From NCBI GenBank assembly GCA_028826165.1, contig JAPDFW010000082.1, positions 186,001 through 250,000 of the forward strand: 64,000 bases of DNA, given 5' to 3'. The DNA comes from Anaeramoeba ignava. Its lineage: Eukaryota; Metamonada; Anaeramoebidae. Position numbers and translations under genes: made by a program. Shown in pieces: positions 59,147-64,000 of the stretch (positions within the stretch are counted from its first letter, which is position 1; every line of letters starts with the position of its first letter). Below the pieces are notes generated by a model. It was not told the DNA's origin and ran no database searches. It was given only the letters and a program-made list of their open reading frames with translations.

Positions 59147-61371
59147 CTAATTTCTTTTTTTTCTTGAAAAAAGATAAAGAGTTAAAGAAGAAAAAAATGA
59201 AAAACCAGAAAAAACAAAAATCATAACTGAATGATTTTGAATTTTTTGAAAAACAGCTGAAGAAATAGGAGGAACACATAAACAAGCACATGTTGTGAAA
59301 ATTTGGAGTAATCCTAAATAAACTCCAAAATTTTGTGATCCAAATCTTTCTCCAACAATTGTTGGAATTATTGATAATACTGTCCCGAATCCAAATCCAA
59401 TTAAACAAAGAAAAATAAATCGAAAAAGATCAATAGTTATTCCTTTTTTTGTGATTATTGTTAAAATTGCCAAAATAACTAAATCAAGAAACATAAAAAA
59501 TTGGATAATCATAAGATAATTTTCTCTTGTTGATCCTTTTCGCTATTTTTTATTAAAAAATATTTTGAATAATTTTTTTTTGTTTTGGATTAAACTTGAT
59601 TTTTACTTTAAATAAGTCAGAAAAAATTCCACTAAGAATTCCTCCACAAGCATTTGATAATGAAAATGCTGTTAAAAGTACTTCTCCCCAATTTTTTTCT
59701 GAATTATATGATTCCCAAATAGAATGTGCACCTAATAAATAAGAAATTTAATTAATCATTTTGTTTTAAAAAAAAAATTAAATTTTTCTTTAATAAAAAT
59801 ACCAGCAATAACAAATATTCCATAACCAACTCCTGTAAAAAAATTAAGTGCAAGAATATAGAAGAATTTGTTTTTAAAAACCAAAAAACTTTGTCGAAAA
59901 GTAATTTTTTGATTATTTTGGAGATTTAAGTTTTGATTTTGATTTTGATTTTTTTTTGGATTTAATGGAATTTTTTCGAGATCTTGATCATTTTCATTTT
60001 CATTTTCAATTTCATTATTTTGATTTTGATTATGATTTTGATTTTTATTTTGATTTTTATTTTGATTTTGATTTTTATTTTGATTTTTATTTTGATTTTG
60101 ATTTTGATTTTGATTTTGATTTTGATTTTGATTTTGATTTTGATTTTGATTTTGATTTTGATTTTGATTTTGATTTTGATTTTGATTTTTATTTTGATTT
60201 TGATTTTCATTTTCATTTTCATTTTCATTTTGATGAATATTTTCCGATTCATCATTAACTGTTGTTTCATCAGATAATTTTTTATAAAATTGTTTCTTTT
60301 CTCGATAATGAATAAAACTTAAAGGAAAAATAAATATAAAAGAAAGAATTGCAATTAATCGAAGATCATTCTTCCAACAATTATCAGAATCACAATTAAC
60401 AATTTTTTCATAAGCTATCAAAACAATCAGGAAAATAAAAGAAGAAAAAAGAATAATAAATAATAAAGAATAACGAAAATGAAGAAATAATTGAATGAAT
60501 AAAAGGAAAGACATTTTGATGAAATTATCTTTTAAAAAGTTAATAATAAAAATAACAAATATTGATATAGCATTAAGACAATAAAATCCATTAAAAAACA
60601 TTCCACACATTGAAAAATCAGGACAACAAGCCCCATTGATAAACTCATTGCACTTCCAACGCAAGCAACCGAAAAACCACGAAATTTTTCTGAACTTGCT
60701 TTGACTGCAGTTCCCAAAGAAACAATAAAAGAAAAACCAAGTCCAAAACCAACAATAACAAAGAAAAAACTCATTGAAAATTTTCCTGGTATAAAAGACA
60801 TAAGCAAATAACCTCCAGAAGCAAGAATTGAGCCTAAAATGCTTGTAAATCTTGGTCCAATTCGATCATATAAAATACCTGCTGGAATAGTAAAATATAA
60901 ACCAACCATTCCATAAGATGCTAATTGACTCATAAAATTTTCACTATAATTTTGATCATCTTTGATTTTCGAATTTAAATGATTAAAAGCATTCTTAAAA
61001 TTTAATTTTGATTTTAATTTTAATTTTAATTTTAATTTTGGATTTAATTTTAAATTTTAAATTTATAAATGAATTTTAATTTTGATTTAAATTTATAAAT
61101 GAATTCTAATTTTGGATTTTGATTTTAATTTTGTATTTGATTTTGATTTAAATTTAATTTTATAAATGAATTTTAATTTTAATTTTAATTTTAATTTTAA
61201 ATTTTGATTTTAATTTTGGATTTAATTTTGATTATAATTTTAAATTTTAATTTTAATTTTAATTTTAATTTTAATTTTAATTTAAATTCTCACTGGTGAA
61301 CCACAAAATAATGATATTAAAATAGCTGAAATTATTTGAATTTTTTTATAAAAACTAAAATTTTTATTCAT
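59147..61371 (-). CDS. Major facilitator superfamily transporter
   Basis: Exons 61371-61294, 60993-60609, 60528-59803, 59731-59607, 59542-59147; 569 residues, TAG stop. Twelve TM segments are plausible. Visible MFS marks: SYGMVGLYFTIPAGILYDRIGPR (the D-R-x-G-x-R loop after TM2), ILGSILASGGYLLMSF, VIVGFGLGFSF, EKFRGFSVA and, in the second half, SLSNACGGILSGIFSDLF and GFGFGTVLSIIPTIVGERFG. The central cytosolic loop holds a long NQ/NK/NE repeat (about 60130-59945). The pattern recalls nodulin-like/YMR155W-type transporters, but the substrate is unknown. The exon 2/3 join uses an 80-base intron with donor GTGTGG and restores the frame. Confidence 0.78.
60994..61293 (-). repeat. TTTTAA repeat in MFS intron 1
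   Basis: TTTTAA and ATAAATGAATTTTAA units fill the 300-bp intron. Confidence 0.75.
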
Positions 61372-61434
61372 TTAAAAGAAAAAAAATAAAAAGAAAAAAT
61401 GAAAAAAAAAAGAAAAAAATTTTTTTTTTGTTTT

Positions 61435-61515
61435 TTAATTCTCTTCCTCAGAAAAATATGTCTTTCTAATCAAGGATAATTCATATGTCCCTATCTTGAC
61501 ATTGTTATTCATCAT
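61435..61515 (-). CDS. Possible 26-residue small ORF (or short RNA gene)
   Basis: ATGATGAATAAC starts a 26-codon ORF (MMNNNVKIGTYELSLIRKTY then FSEEEN, TAA). Its base composition is clearly richer in G and C than the flanks. About 70-85 bases upstream on its strand are two TTTTTTCATTTTTTTCATTT cores (61581-61602), the same element seen before real genes. It is divergent with the ATG101-like gene. It could also be an exon of an unrecognised gene or a small non-coding RNA. Confidence 0.35.
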   Translation of the reverse strand: MMNNNVKIGTYELSLIRKTYFSEEEN

Positions 61516-61604
61516 AGAAAGAAAAGAAAAAAAAAACACAAAACTTTTTTATTATTAAAAATTAATTATAAAAAATTTGAAATGAAAAAAATGAAAAAAA
61601 TTTT

Positions 61605-61630
61605 TTCCTTTTTTTTTTTCATTTTTTTAT
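61605..61630 (+). promoter_or_regulatory. TTTTTTTTTTCATTTTTTTA before the ATG101-like gene
   Basis: The core lies about 35-55 bases before the ATG at 61664. Confidence 0.45.
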
Positions 61631-61663
61631 TTTTTATTTTAAAAAAAATTAAGTAAATTAAAA

Positions 61664-62266
61664 ATGGAACCATTTCGTTATCGAATTGGAAAAACAGTTC
61701 CATTACAGTTAACAGAAATCAAATCTTTTATTGAACCATTATTTTATACAATAATTTTTCAAAGAGATATTTATAATTCAGAATACAAAACAATATCAAG
61801 TGATATTATGGACTTAGAATATCCAAAAACCGAAGAAAAAACAATAAAGAGTTTAGTTGAAAAAAAAACAAAGGATATAGCTGACTTTTTTAATGGTAAT
61901 TCGAAGGAACAAGAATGTCTTGTTATAGTTTCAACACAAAATGAAATTTGGGAATTAATTATTCAAATTGAAAAAGAAAAAAAACAAAAATATGGTGTTT
62001 CTATTGAATTAAGTGAGAAAAGAAGAGAAGAACTTACTGAAAATGCTAAACAAATTATAATCGAACTTGTTTCTCAGACACAATTAAATTCAAAATCTAT
62101 TGCTCATCTTCCAAAACCTGAATTCAAAGTAATTAAGAATCATTTCAATTTTAGATCCAAATAATTTTCTAATTAAAAATTATTTTTTCAATTATAGATT
62201 GAAACTCCTAAAGAAAAAAGAAGTGGCTTTTCTTTATTTGAAATACTTCCAATAACTCAAAAATAA
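61664..62266 (+). CDS. ATG101-like autophagy protein (tentative)
   Basis: Exons 61664-62128 and 62198-62266, phase-0 intron of 69 bp; 177 residues. The order of conserved-looking blocks follows the HORMA-fold ATG101 of the Atg1/ULK complex: IEPLFYTIIFQRDIYN (helix), DIMDLEYPKTE, VEKKTKDIADFFNG (helix), NEIWELIIQIE, RREELTENAKQIIIELVSQ (helix) and HLPKPEFK. It is shorter than human ATG101 and lacks a clear WF finger. The assignment is by pattern and could be wrong; another small HORMA-like protein is the main alternative. Confidence 0.45.
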
Positions 62267-63060
62267 AAAATATTTAAAAATAAAAATATCTAAAAATATC
62301 TAAAAATATCTAAATATCTAAAAATATCTAAAAATATCTAAATATCCAAATATTCAAAAATAAAAATATTTAAATATCCAAATATCTAAATATCTAAATA
62401 TCTAAATATCTAAATATCTAAAAATATCCAAAAATATCTAAATATCTAAATATCTAAAAATATTCAAAAATATCACAATTTAAAAATAAAAATATTTAAA
62501 AATAAAAATATCTAAATATCTAAATATCTAAATATCTAAATATCTAAAAAATAAAAATATTTTAAATATTTAAAAATAAAAATATCTAAATATCTAAATA
62601 TTCAAAAATAAAAATATCTAAATATATCTAAATATCTAAATATCTAAATATCTAAATATCCAAATATCCAAAAATAAAAATATTTAAAAATATTCAAAAA
62701 TAAAAATATCTAAATATCCAAATATCTAAAAATAAAAATATTTAAAAATAAAAATATCTAAATATCTAAATATTCAAAAATAAAAATATCCAAAAATATC
62801 TAAAAATATCTAAAAATATCCAAAAATATCCAAATATTTAAAAATAAAAATATCCAAAAATAAAAATATCTAAATATTAAAATATCTAAAAATATCCAAA
62901 AATAAAAAATATCTAAAAATAAAAATATCACAATTCAAAAATAAAAATATCTAAATATTCAAAAATAAAAATATCTAAATATCCAAATATCTAAAAATAA
63001 AAATATTCAAAAATATCTAAAATCGGATAAATTTTGTTTTAAAAAAGCAAACAAAAAAAT
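62267..63060. repeat. Intergenic TAAAAATATC / TAAATATC tandem repeat
   Basis: About 750 bp of 8-bp (TAAATATC) and 10-bp (TAAAAATATC, AAAAATAAAAATATC) units between the ATG101-like and glycosidase genes. No coding potential. Confidence 0.85.
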
Positions 63061-63118
63061 ATTTGAAAATAAATGAAATTAAAAAAAAAATCATTTTTTT
63101 TCTTTTGGAAAAATTAAA

Positions 63119-63967
63119 ATGAAATTTTTCTTATTCACTTTATTGATCTTATTTACATTTCAACAACAAACAGATTATATAACATTTCCCATTTCGAAAA
63201 CCACAAACCCAACACCAATAATTAAGCACACAATTATAAATCAAGAAAACAAAGAAAATGAAAAAAACACAACTGGAAATTTATTTATAATTCAAAATCC
63301 GATTAATCATTTCCATTTTCTTCCACCAAATGGAGGATGTCCAGGAATGGTAAGAACAACCGAAACAGCGAAAACAAACAATTGCACTCTTGCGACTAAT
63401 GCAGGATTTTTTGATATGGTAACTGGAGAATGCTTAGGAAATTTCATATCAAATGGAGAAATTATCCAACATTTATCATTCAAAAGATCTAATTTTGGAT
63501 TGACAAAAGATGGAAATTATTTATTTGGATATTTGCAAGATCAAGATGTTTTGGATTTAGGGTTTAACGACTTAGTTTCAGGTTCTGTTTGGCTTGTTAG
63601 AAATGGAAAATCTTATGTTGAAGAGTCTGTTAAAATTGAGCAACCTAGTTCAAATTTTGTGACTGAAAAAGCACCTCGTGTTGCAATTGGTCATGACAAA
63701 TCTGGGTTTTTGATGATTTTGGCTGTTAATGGTTTGGAGAGTGATGATTATGGTTTGGATCTTTATCAATTTGCTGATCTTTCTATTTCTCTTGGTTTTG
63801 TTAATGCTTTAAATCTTGATGGAGGTGGAAGTGAAACTGCTTGGTTTCAAAATAAAATTTGGAATACTTGTTCTGATTTGTGTACTTCAAAAGATATCCA
63901 ATTTCATTGTCCTAATACACAAATTAGATGCCAACGAGCTGTTACAACAATAACTTGTGTGAAATGA
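63119..63967 (+). CDS. Secreted phosphodiester glycosidase (NAGPA/uncovering-enzyme family)
   Basis: One exon, 282 residues, TGA stop. An N-terminal signal peptide (FFLFTLLILFTFQQQ) targets it to the secretory path. The NAGPA domain shows TLATNAGFFDMVTGECLGN near residue 100, then NFGLTKDGNYLFGYL, LVSGSVWLVRNGK, EKAPRVAIGHDKSGFLMILAVNG and the catalytic-core signature NALNLDGGGSETAWFQ. It ends in a Cys-rich tail with five Cys. Human NAGPA removes GlcNAc from GlcNAc-phospho-mannose to expose the lysosomal mannose-6-phosphate tag. Here the domain stands alone with no TM anchor, so it may be a lysosomal or secreted hydrolase. Confidence 0.87.
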   Translation: MKFFLFTLLILFTFQQQTDYITFPISKTTNPTPIIKHTIINQENKENEKNTTGNLFIIQNPINHFHFLPPNGGCPGMVRTTETAKTNNCTLATNAGFFDMVTGECLGNFISNGEIIQHLSFKRSNFGLTKDGNYLFGYLQDQDVLDLGFNDLVSGSVWLVRNGKSYVEESVKIEQPSSNFVTEKAPRVAIGHDKSGFLMILAVNGLESDDYGLDLYQFADLSISLGFVNALNLDGGGSETAWFQNKIWNTCSDLCTSKDIQFHCPNTQIRCQRAVTTITCVK

Positions 63968-64000
63968 TTTTTGGATACGAATATTTGAATAAAAATCAAA

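Overview
This window is eukaryotic nuclear DNA from a very AT-rich protist. Coding exons are AT-rich and rich in Asn and Gln. Nearly all genes are cut by GT...AG introns, and many introns and intergenic gaps are filled with AT-rich tandem repeats. Stops include TAA, TGA and TAG. About 20 protein genes can be read. No rRNA, tRNA or CRISPR array was recognised. Most start codons follow a T-rich stretch carrying one or more TTTTTCATTTTT cores, which resembles the TCA-type initiator known from Trichomonas. Together with the gene content this fits a metamonad, perhaps an Anaeramoeba-like amoeboflagellate. Dictyostelid-like amoebae are an alternative. The assignment is inference only.

Layout. 1-318 is the 3' end of an Asn-rich gene. 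548-2210 is a short NQ-rich ORF running into a decayed NQFQ-type repeat. 2488-15355 is a tandem array of six paralogous genes. Each has a short N-terminal motif, a Q-rich low-complexity middle (PPxY-rich in five of them) and a C-terminal C2-like domain split by an intron at one conserved place. The last three copies are near-identical recent duplicates. 15549-19229 (minus) is a SAPS-type PP6 regulatory subunit and 19471-23213 (minus) is a five-LIM protein. 23586-26321 is major vault protein, with a +1 frame break at a UAG. Then follow an SLC35B4-like nucleotide-sugar transporter, an intronless histone H2A with an SQVY tail, a redox-dead thioredoxin-fold ER membrane protein, a tandem winged-helix (E2F-like) protein with a 2.4 kb intron, a two-domain fluoride exporter (FEX), IST1 (ESCRT-III), a PAS-coiled coil-RGS-DUF547 fusion, an APH-family kinase and a GATA-finger protein with about 650 residues of N/Q/E repeat.

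51700-53405 is an intergenic satellite of twelve units of about 145 bp. After it come a YjbQ-family protein, a small two-TM protein, an LMBR1/LIMR membrane protein, an MFS transporter, a 26-codon ORF, an ATG101-like protein and a secreted phosphodiester glycosidase (uncovering-enzyme family).

The genes do not form one pathway. Several belong to membrane trafficking and signalling (IST1, the PPxY-C2 array, ATG101-like, RGS-DUF547, LIM, SAPS). Exon boundaries were derived by reading frames across GT/AG sites and by recognising conserved family residues. They are predictions without transcript data.
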